A program made the position numbers and the translations under genes. The notes below the pieces were generated by a model that was not told where the DNA came from, ran no database searches, and was given only the letters and a program-made list of their open reading frames with translations. From JANQEU01 sp965601455 (GTDB taxonomy: Bacteria > Bacteroidota > Bacteroidia > Cytophagales > Cyclobacteriaceae), in assembly GCA_965601455.1 (NCBI GenBank), contig OZ271831.1, positions 2,418,001-2,482,000 on the forward strand: DNA of 64,000 nucleotides, given 5' to 3'. Numbering within the stretch: position 1 is the stretch's first letter; every line of letters starts with the position of its first letter. Below are positions 46,260-55,034 of the stretch, piece after piece.

Positions 46260-48014
46260 ATGCCAAGGTATATCCTTCTTTTGGTAATTATCGCTTTCAC
46301 TTTCAGCTGTAGTGAAAGGAAATCTCCTAATGTCATTCTAATACTCACCGATGACCAGGGTTGGGGTGATTTCGGTTTTGTTGGTAATCCGGATGTCAAA
46401 ACTCCATACATCGATCAATTGGCTGAAAACGGGACACACCTAACTAACTTCTATGTTAGCGCGGTTTGCTCCCCTACCCGTGCTGAAATTCTTACCGGCA
46501 GGTATGCGGTACGTGGAGGTGTTTATAGCACTTCCGCCGGAGGCGAGCGTTTGGATTTAGACGAAACCACAATAGCCGAGGTATTTAAATCCAACGGATA
46601 TTCGACCGCAGCGTATGGAAAATGGCATAACGGAATGCAGTACCCTTATCATCCCAATGCTCGTGGTTTTGATGATTTTTATGGATTTTGTTCCGGACAT
46701 TGGGGAAACTACTTCAGTCCCATGTTGGAAAGAAACGGACAGATTACAAAAGGTGACGGTTATTTACCAGATGATTTGACGAACAAAGGGATTGAATTCA
46801 TTAATGAAAACAGAGATAAACCATTTTTCCTCTATTTGCCTTTCAACACTCCACATAGCCCAATGCAAGTGGAAGAAGATGCTTGGAAGAAATGGAGGGA
46901 CCTGGAACTTTCCAGCGAAAATGATTTCCGACATAAGGAAAATATAATCCATACCCGTGCTGCCTATGCTATGATTGAGAATATCGATCAGAATGTAGGA
47001 CGAATCGTGAAACATCTCGATGAAAACAATCTTTTGGAGAGTACCATAATACTTTTCTTAACTGATAATGGGCCCAATGGATGGCGTTGGAACGGTAATT
47101 TGAAAGGGATCAAAGGGTCTGTCGATGAAGGTGGACTTAAAACACCTCTACTAATTCAATGGACAGGAGTTATTGAAGCCAACAAACAAATATCTCAACT
47201 TGCGAGTGGGCTAGATATTCTTCCTACTCTGGTAGAGATGGCAAATCTTCAATATGAATTCACAAAGGAGCTCGATGGTATCAGTCTGTATCCATTTCTC
47301 ATAGGCAGGAAAGAGAACCAGGAAAGAACTATTATTAATTACTGGCGGGAAAAAACCAGTGTTAGAAATAATCGTTTCCGATTATCTCATGATGGAGAAC
47401 TTTTTGATATTCAAAATGATCCAAAACAATACATTGATGTAAGTGACACCTATCCCAAAGAGTTTGAGAACATGATGAAGGAAAAAGAAAAATGGAGAGC
47501 CAATGTGTTGAATGAGCTGCCGAAAAAGGATCAGCGCCTATTCCCAGTCGGGCATCGTGATTTTCGATACACCCAATTACCAGCCCGTGATGCTTCTTTT
47601 AGTGGTTCTATTGAACGATCTAACCGCTGGCCTAACTGTTCGTTTCTCACTAACTGGATTTCAACAGAAGACAGCATTTTTTGGGAAATTGATGTACTTG
47701 AATCCGGGGATTTTGAAGTTGATATCTATTACACTATCAAATCTGATAATGTTGGAAGCGTGATTCAGCTATCCGGAGGGTTAAATAGTAAAGTGGAGAA
47801 AAGCATTGACCAACCTCATGATCCAGATCTTTTTGGTGATGAATACGATAGAGTTCCAAGAGGTGAGTCCCTGGTCAAAGATTTCAAAAAAGAATTCATG
47901 GGGAGAATAACTCTAGTAAAGGGTCAGCAACAACTCGTTTTAAAGACAGCCGAACTTATTGAAAATCGAAGTATTGATTTTCGGTTGCTCGATTTGAAAA
48001 GGATTGACAATTAG
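46260..48014 (+). CDS. Type I sulfatase, lipoprotein
   Basis: The 584-residue enzyme has a lipoprotein signal with Cys17 and the formylglycine motif CSPTRAEILTGR at Cys70 (CxPxR). Metal ligands are in ILTDDQGWGDFG, and the catalytic YGKWHNGMQY follows. The C-terminal ~110 residues look like an extra beta-domain. These enzymes desulfate algal polysaccharides or glycans. An anaerobic-type or FGE maturase must be encoded elsewhere. The gene follows crtY after 40 bp but is probably unrelated in function. Confidence 0.93.
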   Translation: MPRYILLLVIIAFTFSCSERKSPNVILILTDDQGWGDFGFVGNPDVKTPYIDQLAENGTHLTNFYVSAVCSPTRAEILTGRYAVRGGVYSTSAGGERLDLDETTIAEVFKSNGYSTAAYGKWHNGMQYPYHPNARGFDDFYGFCSGHWGNYFSPMLERNGQITKGDGYLPDDLTNKGIEFINENRDKPFFLYLPFNTPHSPMQVEEDAWKKWRDLELSSENDFRHKENIIHTRAAYAMIENIDQNVGRIVKHLDENNLLESTIILFLTDNGPNGWRWNGNLKGIKGSVDEGGLKTPLLIQWTGVIEANKQISQLASGLDILPTLVEMANLQYEFTKELDGISLYPFLIGRKENQERTIINYWREKTSVRNNRFRLSHDGELFDIQNDPKQYIDVSDTYPKEFENMMKEKEKWRANVLNELPKKDQRLFPVGHRDFRYTQLPARDASFSGSIERSNRWPNCSFLTNWISTEDSIFWEIDVLESGDFEVDIYYTIKSDNVGSVIQLSGGLNSKVEKSIDQPHDPDLFGDEYDRVPRGESLVKDFKKEFMGRITLVKGQQQLVLKTAELIENRSIDFRLLDLKRIDN

Positions 48015-48348
48015 TCTTAATCCTTCAATTCTGTGTGTAGACAGAATAATACACCAAAAGAAAAAAAGAGGTACGCCAATCAGCGCACCTCTTAAGACAA
48101 ACAATAGCCCTTAGGAATCTAAATCCACCATAAAGCCGGTTCTGAACTGGATAATTGTTAGGTGTTCTCCCGTCTCTATTTTATGAATTTAGCTTATTTA
48201 TGTGTTATCCAAATAGCTGGTTCTTAATTTTCATTTATTTCACTTAATACGCTCTTTTACAGGTAGTTACAAATAATTGGAAATGATTTTCAGGAGAATA
48301 TTTTTCTTACATTGATTTCTTTCAACCATATTCTTCGTACCATCAGTT
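48015..48348. other. Intergenic region, 334 bp: minus-strand hairpin terminator and short open frame
   Basis: No ordinary gene fits. On the minus strand there is a short frame (48111-48188) without a standard start codon, reading ...KIETGEHLTIIQFRTGFMV and ending in Asp-Leu-Asp-Ser. A 15-bp dyad GAGAATATTTTTCTT (48294-48308) lies just after the kinase gene, and a GC-rich hairpin with a T-run lies at 48053-48092. Together these look like a small transcription unit on the minus strand, or a long 3' leader of the kinase mRNA. Confidence 0.3.
48053..48092 (-). terminator. Rho-independent terminator on the minus strand
   Basis: On the minus strand, AGAGGTGCGCTG...CGTACCTCT folds with one mismatch and is followed by a long T-run (A-run on plus at 48056-48067). 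It lies about 260 bp after the histidine kinase stop, so it ends either a long kinase 3' leader or a separate small RNA. Confidence 0.7.
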
Positions 48349-49518
48349 TCAATTTCGACTCCAGGTTGAAACGCCATCCATACTTCCTGTTACTTCCGGA
48401 ATCGGTTTGTATACATATCGAGGTATAGTCACCTTAAAAGTTGTTTGATCGTCGTCACAGATCGCTTTTATCTCACCGTGATGATTCTTAATTATGTTAT
48501 ATGCTGTATACAGTCCAAGCCCTCCTGTCTCAGAATCGTCCTTTGTCGAAAAGAAAGGTTCAAATATCTTGGACTGATATTCGGAACAGATTCCAACTCC
48601 ATTATCAGTTACCAAGATAAAAGTCGATCGAGCATTTTGTGTGATTCGAAGCTGAACAGATGGATTCACATTACCCTTAACCGCCTCTTGCGCATTCTTC
48701 AAAAGAATTCCGATTGTTTTCTTTAGTTCATCCTCGTTGGCGTACAACTCGATACCTCTTGAAATTCTTGAGTTTAACGTAATGTCAGGATTTGAATCTT
48801 TCCATTCCTTAATGATCTCCGCAAAAACAACGGATGGATCAAAAAAATCTGCATCTGTTCGGATGTTGGATGGAGCAATTGAAGAAAAGTTCTTGACAAT
48901 GCGCGTTACTTTATTAGCACCTCTTTGAAGATCTCCTAGCAACAAGGTTACTTCATCAAGTAAAGACTCCGCCTGTTTCTCATCAGACATTTGCCTCAGC
49001 TCCTTAATGTTTTCCAGGATTGGTGTCACTACCCCTCCAATTACATTAACAGGGTTGTTTAATTCATGTGAGAGTCCGGCAACCAGATTTTTAAGAGATT
49101 TCATCTTTTCAGCAAACTGACCATTATCGTTAACGTCATGAACTTCTTTCAGAGCTACTCCCAGCTGTTCCTTTTGCCTCTTAATAGTTTTTGCTTGCTT
49201 CTCGAGCATTTGCTCCAATTGCTCAATGTATTCCGATTGGCTTATCTCGAGTGAAAGAGCATCCTCCTTTATTTGCTGTTTATGGGAGAACCATAATTGA
49301 TATATGTGCCTACCCAGGAAATAAACTAATACGGCACTGATGGTAAGCGTAATTGCCAAAAAGAACAATTGGCCCGATGGCAAAAAACTAAACTTCACTT
49401 CTTGAATTAATTGTACCTCCCCTGCGTAATACACCATCATTATCAATACAATAAATGAAATTATTGCCGCCACATACAGGCTTGATCTGTCACTTAACTC
49501 TCTTATTACTTTGTCCAT
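48349..49518 (-). CDS. Membrane sensor histidine kinase
   Basis: About 389 residues. Two hydrophobic segments (SLYVAAIISFIVLIMMVYY and FFLAITLTISAVLVYFLG) flank a short periplasmic loop, then a coiled coil (about 80-130), the phospho-acceptor His151 in LVAGLSHELNNPVNVIGG, and an ATPase domain with TVTDNGVGI-like ILVTDNGVGICSEY and GGLGLYTAYNI. There is no obvious sensor domain. The ATG is chosen over a TTG eight codons upstream. No response regulator is next to it. It is divergent from an XRE regulator. Confidence 0.9.
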   Translation of the reverse strand: MDKVIRELSDRSSLYVAAIISFIVLIMMVYYAGEVQLIQEVKFSFLPSGQLFFLAITLTISAVLVYFLGRHIYQLWFSHKQQIKEDALSLEISQSEYIEQLEQMLEKQAKTIKRQKEQLGVALKEVHDVNDNGQFAEKMKSLKNLVAGLSHELNNPVNVIGGVVTPILENIKELRQMSDEKQAESLLDEVTLLLGDLQRGANKVTRIVKNFSSIAPSNIRTDADFFDPSVVFAEIIKEWKDSNPDITLNSRISRGIELYANEDELKKTIGILLKNAQEAVKGNVNPSVQLRITQNARSTFILVTDNGVGICSEYQSKIFEPFFSTKDDSETGGLGLYTAYNIIKNHHGEIKAICDDDQTTFKVTIPRYVYKPIPEVTGSMDGVSTWSRN

Positions 49519-49663
49519 AGCTCCTTGTATTTGGTTTGCCAATCAACTAATCTCTTTGTAATCCAATGTTGATTACAGTTTGAAGATATAGACACAGTCT
49601 TAAGACCAAAAAAATAAATAAAAACTTTAATGATTAATCATAACTTTATGGTTATCAGCGTAT

Positions 49664-49727
49664 TAGAAATATTTTCTTATTGCTTTTTAAGAAATTTATT
49701 CTTAGAATTGTTAAGAATATTCATCTT
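49664..49727 (+). promoter_or_regulatory. Three evenly spaced AAGAA-N5-TTCTT dyads before the XRE gene
   Basis: TAGAAATATTTTCTT (49664-49678), AAGAAATTTATTCTT (49689-49703) and AAGAATATTCATCTT (49713-49727) repeat the same dyad at 25- and 24-bp spacing, and the third ends immediately before the ATG. Three such elements on one DNA face fit cooperative binding of a dimeric regulator, most likely self-repression by the XRE protein. The sites lie in an A+T-rich region, so chance matches must be considered. Confidence 0.5.
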
Positions 49728-50231
49728 ATGGATACGCTCAATAAAAACTTGAAGACTTTACGAAAGCTTGAGGGCATTAAAAGCCAGGCTGAATTTGGTT
49801 CAAGGATTGGTGTACCCAGCCACAATATCAATAAGTACGAAAACAATGTGATTCCAAAACCTGAGGTACTAAGGAAAATTGCCGAAGTGTTCCAGGTAAA
49901 CCTCCATTTGTTTTTGACAACCGAGCTCACGGAAAAGAACTATGAGCAATTTAAGATGGATCACAATACGGAAGCTAAATTGGAGTCTTTGGTAAGTGAA
50001 GCAACTGATGAGTTTAAAATTAGTCGTAGAGACCTTGAAAAGGTTGCCTCCTTCTTCGCCAATAAATTGGAGCGAATAGAAGAAGACAACCTTAATGAGA
50101 TAGACAGGAAAAAACTATTTCGGGATGTGCGGTCGATCTTTGTTGCTTACAATAGTAAGCTTGAAGAATTCTATACGATGCAGGATAATCTAGCTATGCT
50201 TATTTCAGAGAGGAAGTTTAATCAACCTTAA
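49728..50231 (+). CDS. XRE-family helix-turn-helix regulator
   Basis: The 167-residue protein has an N-terminal HTH (LKTLRKLEGIKSQAEFGSRI, then GVPSHNINKYENNVIPKPEV) and a helical C-terminal half without a recognised ligand domain. The ATG at MDTLNKNLKTLRK gives an HTH starting at once; the longer frame upstream lies in the dyads. It is divergent from the kinase and ends within the 3' end of the TPR gene (14-bp overlap). It probably regulates its own promoter and possibly the neighbours. Confidence 0.85.
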   Translation: MDTLNKNLKTLRKLEGIKSQAEFGSRIGVPSHNINKYENNVIPKPEVLRKIAEVFQVNLHLFLTTELTEKNYEQFKMDHNTEAKLESLVSEATDEFKISRRDLEKVASFFANKLERIEEDNLNEIDRKKLFRDVRSIFVAYNSKLEEFYTMQDNLAMLISERKFNQP

Positions 50232-51516
50232 ACTGCTCGAAAGTCGCCTGAAGTTTCCTAAATGCCTTCGCTTCTTTTCTTTTTCGTAGATATTTATAAG
50301 TAGAAAACAAGCTCAACGACAGAAGAACAATCGCTAGAGTCATCAGAATAATTTGTTGATAGTCAAGTGCTGGTTCCTTCTGAACGAAGTCATCGTATTC
50401 CCTAACAACGTCCTTGAAGAGCACTGTTTGCTGGTCCATTGACGCCACCTCCGTGTTGTCAAGAATATTTTCAATATTGTCGTTATATATCTCCGCGAAC
50501 ACTAATGCTTCTTCGTTCCGGTCCTTTGCACTTAATGCTTTCGTCAGGTTTGAAAATATTTTTACATGCTCCAAGTTGTTTTGGTTGTAATCTTCTTTTA
50601 CAGCTTCCTTCCATGCAAGGATTGCCTCTTCTGTATATCCCGCTTTCATTTGTACGGTTCCCATATCGTACATGGTTACGAATATGGATCGGCTATTTGT
50701 CTTATACTCCAGCGCTTGCTTAAAAGATTCTATTGACTGGTCCCACTTCTCTTCTTCCATAAAAGTCACACCAATCCCATGATAAGCCAGTCCGGCAAAC
50801 TCCTTCAAGTTGGGATGATGTTGAAACTCCCGAATAGTATTCTGGTAGGCAATGCGAGCCATTTCATAGTTTCCAATGTCCTTATACATCAATCCAATCT
50901 GGTTATTCACCCGAGCAATGTCTTCTTGATTTTGGATCTCCCTCGCGAAAGACAATGAGGCTTCTATAGCTTTCTGAGCCTTATTAAAAGAATCTTGCGT
51001 TCCTTGTAGTTTGAGTACTATCCCATAGTTGTAATAAAGGTCTGCTAACTCTTCCTTACTGAATTCCTTCTCGAATTTCAATGCTTCTTCGTACAAAGCA
51101 ACTGCATTATTCACTTGGCCATTTACCCTATTTAGTTCCCCTAAATTCAGATAAACAGAGTGCAGGGTCGAATAATCATTTGTTTGCTTCAAATCCCTAA
51201 TAGATTCATTGTAGTAAAAATAGGCTTTAGATACATTTTGATCGATTTCATCATAGATATATCCAAGATACCACTTCGCTTTACCGGCAGTATGGGTAAG
51301 ACCCATATTCTCAGCGTCCTTTATCACATCTTCACATAATGATATTGACTGAGGTGTACTTTCAGTCATCAGGTCAAGCGCCTTTTCCATTCTTAACTCC
51401 AGGCCTGAATCGGGTAATTCAGAAACACCCTCATCCACCATGGTAGAGCAACTGGCTAATAGCGCTACGCAGAGTAGAATTAAAATGGTTTGATTAAATG
51501 GGTTCCTCTTTTTCAT
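50218..51516 (-). CDS. TPR lipoprotein with C-terminal membrane helix
   Basis: The 432 residues begin with a signal peptide (ILILLCVALLASC, lipobox Cys near 23). Residues 35-380 hold about eight to nine tetratricopeptide-like units (for example AYFYYNESIRDLKQTNDYST, EALKFEKEFSKEELADLYYN). A transmembrane helix (IILMTLAIVLLSLSLFSTY) and a short basic coil follow, where a histidine kinase would begin in TPR-kinase fusions. It looks like the sensor half of such a protein, with the kinase 0.7 kb away. The ATG at MKKRNPFNQ is chosen over an earlier one. Confidence 0.8.
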   Translation of the reverse strand: MKKRNPFNQTILILLCVALLASCSTMVDEGVSELPDSGLELRMEKALDLMTESTPQSISLCEDVIKDAENMGLTHTAGKAKWYLGYIYDEIDQNVSKAYFYYNESIRDLKQTNDYSTLHSVYLNLGELNRVNGQVNNAVALYEEALKFEKEFSKEELADLYYNYGIVLKLQGTQDSFNKAQKAIEASLSFAREIQNQEDIARVNNQIGLMYKDIGNYEMARIAYQNTIREFQHHPNLKEFAGLAYHGIGVTFMEEEKWDQSIESFKQALEYKTNSRSIFVTMYDMGTVQMKAGYTEEAILAWKEAVKEDYNQNNLEHVKIFSNLTKALSAKDRNEEALVFAEIYNDNIENILDNTEVASMDQQTVLFKDVVREYDDFVQKEPALDYQQIILMTLAIVLLSLSLFSTYKYLRKRKEAKAFRKLQATFEQFKVD

Positions 51517-51569
51517 GGGATTCATGTAATTAAAAAAAATGGTCAAATGGTTGAACAATAAATCAGTCA

Positions 51570-51743
51570 TTAACTGCCTGGTTTCTTTTTGTTTCCATTT
51601 TGTTCGTCCGTACTTACGTCTTCTGTTTTTTCCAGATTATCAAAAATCTCCGGTTCATCATCATGATAACATGAGGTGATAATCAAGCAAAAAAACGAAG
51701 CAGAAAGCAGCCATCCGATGAACTTCTTTGTTTGTCTTTTCAT
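51570..51743 (-). CDS. Small lipoprotein
   Basis: The 57-residue product has a basic n-region, a hydrophobic core and a lipobox-like FCLIITSC, followed by an acidic Asp/Glu-rich tail ending NGNKKKPGS. An ATG nine codons upstream would add a basic stretch. It lies 53 bp before the TPR lipoprotein on the same strand and may be its partner. I do not recognise it. Confidence 0.55.
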   Translation of the reverse strand: MKRQTKKFIGWLLSASFFCLIITSCYHDDEPEIFDNLEKTEDVSTDEQNGNKKKPGS

Positions 51744-51770
51744 TTTAAATGAGCGTTTTCTGGTTGCCAT

Positions 51771-52372
51771 TACTAATGTTTATTGTATTGCTAATGCAAG
51801 CCATTGGCCTGTAATTTATAATTCCGCCTTTAAGATTCTCCTCAAAAATCAAAATCAGCCTAATTTCAATGTATTCAAGGTTTTAGGACGACAATATTTA
51901 TTGAAATTAAGAAAAATATTCTAATTCGCTTTTTTAGACCCAATTCATAATTGGCTAAAAATGCTGTATTCTTTGGTGATTTACTCTAAAATAGATGAGA
52001 ATTCCTTCTATAATGATCATGTTACATTTAACCAGCCATCTACATGACAAGTACTGTGTCAGCTAATACAGCGAAAGGACAGAAAAGGAAGTGCAATACC
52101 GGCTTTACAATACCATAATGGTGAAACTGTAACAATTATGCAGTTCTTTTTCTAGCAAGTTCCATTCATGTATGACTAATGAGAGTATATAATTTCAATT
52201 AAAGTGAAGCTACAACTTGAATTAAAATCATAACTATATGATAAACAGATAGTCAATAACCCCTTTTTCGTGTAAACATTTAAATATTATTAAAGCCGGT
52301 AACCATAGTAGTTTCCGGTTCATCCTAGAAAAATTCCTGTTCACTCATAGAATTATCCATTTTCTGTATTCC
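51771..52372. other. Long non-coding region, about 600 bp
   Basis: No gene is visible on either strand. The region is A+T-rich. Notable features are a near-match to the XRE dyad (AAGAAAAATATTCTA, 51909-51923) about 140-150 bp upstream of the small lipoprotein, and GCCGGTAACCATAGTAGTTTCCGGT near 52297, a short stem-like element. It may carry the lipoprotein promoter and an unidentified small RNA; neither can be proved here. Confidence 0.3.
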
Positions 52373-52405
52373 ATGAATATATTTATACTGGAAATAATAA
52401 CGCTC

Positions 52406-52531
52406 ATGAAGGAAAAAACAAACCACTCACAATTTGCTCTTCGCGACGTAATTATCATGCTGTTTGAAAGTTTGTGGAAATTCCTCGAAAAAAGGGAAAA
52501 GAGATTCCACTATCACGCAAATATGCACTGA
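52406..52531 (+). CDS. Possible 41-residue small protein
   Basis: A short ATG frame encodes MKEKTNHSQFALRDVIIMLF then ESLWKFLEKREKRFHYHANMH, an amphipathic basic helix-like peptide. An in-frame ATG 11 codons upstream (52373) would add a hydrophobic leader (MNIFILEIITL). Composition looks coding, but there is no homologue I can name and no clear ribosome site. It lies between the non-coding region and the end of the papain-fold gene. Confidence 0.35.
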   Translation: MKEKTNHSQFALRDVIIMLFESLWKFLEKREKRFHYHANMH

Positions 52532-52548
52532 TACAGGGTCCCTGAAAG

Positions 52549-53913
52549 CTATTGACTGAAAGACAAATCAATTAATAATGGCAGCACTTCACCATCTGCC
52601 ATTCGACCGGAAAACTGGGCATTGTTCTGATCCCAGATCATTAATTTGGACGGTTTGTAAAAATCCGTCTGCGTCAACTCTCCTATTGTCAAACTAGATT
52701 TTACCAAGCCAGAAAAGTCCACTTGGTCAATGTCATCAAAAGACATGAAGCAGTATATGGCGGAAAAAACATCTTCCGTAATGTTGTAAGTCAAATCATC
52801 ACCTGGTAATTCAATATCGTTGAAACTGTATTGAAATAGACTACTTCGCCAGTCATCAGTGGGATACATTCTGACAATCTCATCTCCAGATCGATAATAC
52901 ATTTTCAAGTAGAAGGGTTTGTTGGCCTTCCCCTTAATAATAAATTCAAGATGATCTTGTGGTACATTTAATTGAAAATAGCCTCTGTGACTAAAGCGAA
53001 TAATCTCTAAAGTAGAGTCATTAGAAGCCAAACGTAATGAAAGCTCACCGTTGAAGATTGAATAATTACCCTTTAAATCCAGAGAGTTTGCCACGGCAAA
53101 TCCATACCTGATAAAATCAAGATCCTGATAACGGATGTACATGAATCCCTGATTCCCCCAGTCCTTCCCCCATGAATTCACTACTTCTAAAACACCTCCG
53201 TATAATTCATCATCATAACCTGTAACCACCATGGAATGAAGTGGAAATTCTTCATTGTATATTTCTTTTGGTTGCCAGAAATCATTTGCCGTAACAAATG
53301 AGGGTGGAGTATGCATGGCAATAATCACCGGATGATCCAGTACTAATCGACGCTTAATCCGGTTTACTTTTGCAGCATTAGATTGTAGCCGGTCAAAAAC
53401 CTTATCAAAGAGGTGGATCTGGTAATCTTTCGCCTTATCCATCGCCCTTGCGTCCATTCTTCTTGGACATGGATAAGCATATTCATGAATGGCAGGCAAT
53501 CCGTAGACTTTCATTGCTTCTGCGGCTTCCACCAGGCTCAAACCCTCTTGACAAACATCTTTTTCATCTGCAAACAACATGTTTACGAAAAATGGGGATT
53601 TATTTACTCCTTCAGTCCCATCCAATCTTCTGGCGTTTTCAGATATAGTGACAGCATGAGCAATAGACCAACCAACATCATGAGGTAGTTTAGCTTGATT
53701 GCCAATTTTTGGCAAGAAAGATTTTATCGAATAGGTATTAGGAATATTGGTCTGATATTTATCAATATCGTACGCCTGAATCGCGTCGTAACCTGAATCG
53801 TCTGTTAAAGTGCCTGTAACGTAATCAAGTTGACCCAATACAACATGACCACCAATAATTAGTATAAAAACAAGCCTAATTCGCAACAAAGATAAAGTCA
53901 CTTCCAGGTTCAT
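52549..53913 (-). CDS. Papain-fold (C1) protein, catalytic Cys replaced by Asp
   Basis: The 454-residue protein has a signal peptide (LVFILIIGGHVVLGQ). The C1 fold is recognisable: IGNQAKLPHDVGWSIAHAV (oxyanion Gln73), His226 in PLHSMVVTGYDDE and Asn246 in VVNSWGKDWGNQGFMYIRY. The catalytic Cys expected six residues after Gln is Asp79, so peptidase activity is improbable. A beta domain occupies residues about 285-454. The ATG at MNLEVTLSLL is chosen and overlaps the caspase gene by 38 bp. Probably it binds a substrate or controls the caspase; this is inference. Confidence 0.8.
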   Translation of the reverse strand: MNLEVTLSLLRIRLVFILIIGGHVVLGQLDYVTGTLTDDSGYDAIQAYDIDKYQTNIPNTYSIKSFLPKIGNQAKLPHDVGWSIAHAVTISENARRLDGTEGVNKSPFFVNMLFADEKDVCQEGLSLVEAAEAMKVYGLPAIHEYAYPCPRRMDARAMDKAKDYQIHLFDKVFDRLQSNAAKVNRIKRRLVLDHPVIIAMHTPPSFVTANDFWQPKEIYNEEFPLHSMVVTGYDDELYGGVLEVVNSWGKDWGNQGFMYIRYQDLDFIRYGFAVANSLDLKGNYSIFNGELSLRLASNDSTLEIIRFSHRGYFQLNVPQDHLEFIIKGKANKPFYLKMYYRSGDEIVRMYPTDDWRSSLFQYSFNDIELPGDDLTYNITEDVFSAIYCFMSFDDIDQVDFSGLVKSSLTIGELTQTDFYKPSKLMIWDQNNAQFSGRMADGEVLPLLIDLSFSQ

Positions 53914-55024
53914 TTTCTCCAAATTCACCACTTCTTGGCTGTGGGTTAAGTGCCTCAAAATACGTCATGAATTCGGTGTAAGTCAGTATCTTATCGTTAC
54001 CTCCGTAGTTTCTAAGAGCTTCCAGAACCTTTCTGGCGAATGGAGAGTGAGCACCCGGCCGACCATCTGGAACATATTCCTTACCTCCTGAAGTGAGGTA
54101 TTTTCTTGTTTTGTATTTCAGCTTTCTTTCAATGAATTCAGTACGAGATAATTCGAAGAACATGGCATCCGCTCCTCTACTTCCAGCTCTTGCCAGCATC
54201 TGATCGAATGTTCCACCAAAACAAGCATCAATCATTACAAATATATGTCGACTGGGAATGTTGTTGATATAATCCCTGTAGGCGGAATGTGATATATAAC
54301 TATCACCTACCAAGTCATTTATCTCGGAGTCTGTGGCAGCCAGATAACCCATGCGTGTCACTTCATCAAATTTTCCATGTCCCGCAAAAAATATCAGCAG
54401 TTGATCTTTGTCCCCGTACGATTTACCAGCGTACTCTCGAATTTTCTCTAGGATTTGACGTCGGTTAGGATTCTCAACTAATTCAACCTCAAACCCATAG
54501 CTATCAGAAAGCTCCTCCCCAATTGCATTAGCGTCAAAAAGTGGATTAGTAAGATCATTCCATTCCTCGTAATCATTAATTGCAAATATGAGCGCCCGAT
54601 CAGTACGATCCGTTATGGCGAAATTATAACCAATGTTCCTTGTGGCTTCAAAACTTCCACCTCCTTCATTGCTTACAACCATTCGGATCTCATTCATTCC
54701 TATTTCAAGACTGACCTGTTGTTCGATTTTCTGCACATTAGATGTGGATTTGCCTCCAAAAGAGAGACCCCTTGACATTGGGATTTCATTTTCCCCATTA
54801 TACATTTTTATAGATGAGATGGGAGATTCCGATTGTATTTGCAATTGAAGTACTATGGATTTCTCCTTACTTACCATATTGTCGGTTGTAGGATTCAACC
54901 AAGCAACTTGAATGGGAACAGGTTCGATTTTAAGATAAATGGGATCCGTCTTCTTGGAAAATGTTTGACCAAGAAGTAAACTGCTTAGGAGCCATCCTAC
55001 ACTTAGAAGGAGTATTCGTTTCAT
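53876..55024 (-). CDS. Secreted caspase-family peptidase (C14)
   Basis: This 382-residue protein has a signal peptide (LLLSVGWLLSSLLLGQ), an N-terminal beta-sandwich (about 30-138) and a caspase domain (about 142-380). The catalytic dyad is intact: His216 in IFFAGHGKFD and Cys268 in MIDACFGG; NDYEEWNDLTNPLFDANAIG opens the fold. Such caspases usually cleave after Lys or Arg (metacaspase/orthocaspase type), but this cannot be read from sequence. It ends inside the papain-fold gene and starts 10 bp after the giant protein gene, so all are one transcript. It acts outside the cytoplasm. Confidence 0.87.
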   Translation of the reverse strand: MKRILLLSVGWLLSSLLLGQTFSKKTDPIYLKIEPVPIQVAWLNPTTDNMVSKEKSIVLQLQIQSESPISSIKMYNGENEIPMSRGLSFGGKSTSNVQKIEQQVSLEIGMNEIRMVVSNEGGGSFEATRNIGYNFAITDRTDRALIFAINDYEEWNDLTNPLFDANAIGEELSDSYGFEVELVENPNRRQILEKIREYAGKSYGDKDQLLIFFAGHGKFDEVTRMGYLAATDSEINDLVGDSYISHSAYRDYINNIPSRHIFVMIDACFGGTFDQMLARAGSRGADAMFFELSRTEFIERKLKYKTRKYLTSGGKEYVPDGRPGAHSPFARKVLEALRNYGGNDKILTYTEFMTYFEALNPQPRSGEFGENEPGSDFIFVAN

Positions 55025-55034
55025 AGCTGCCTAT

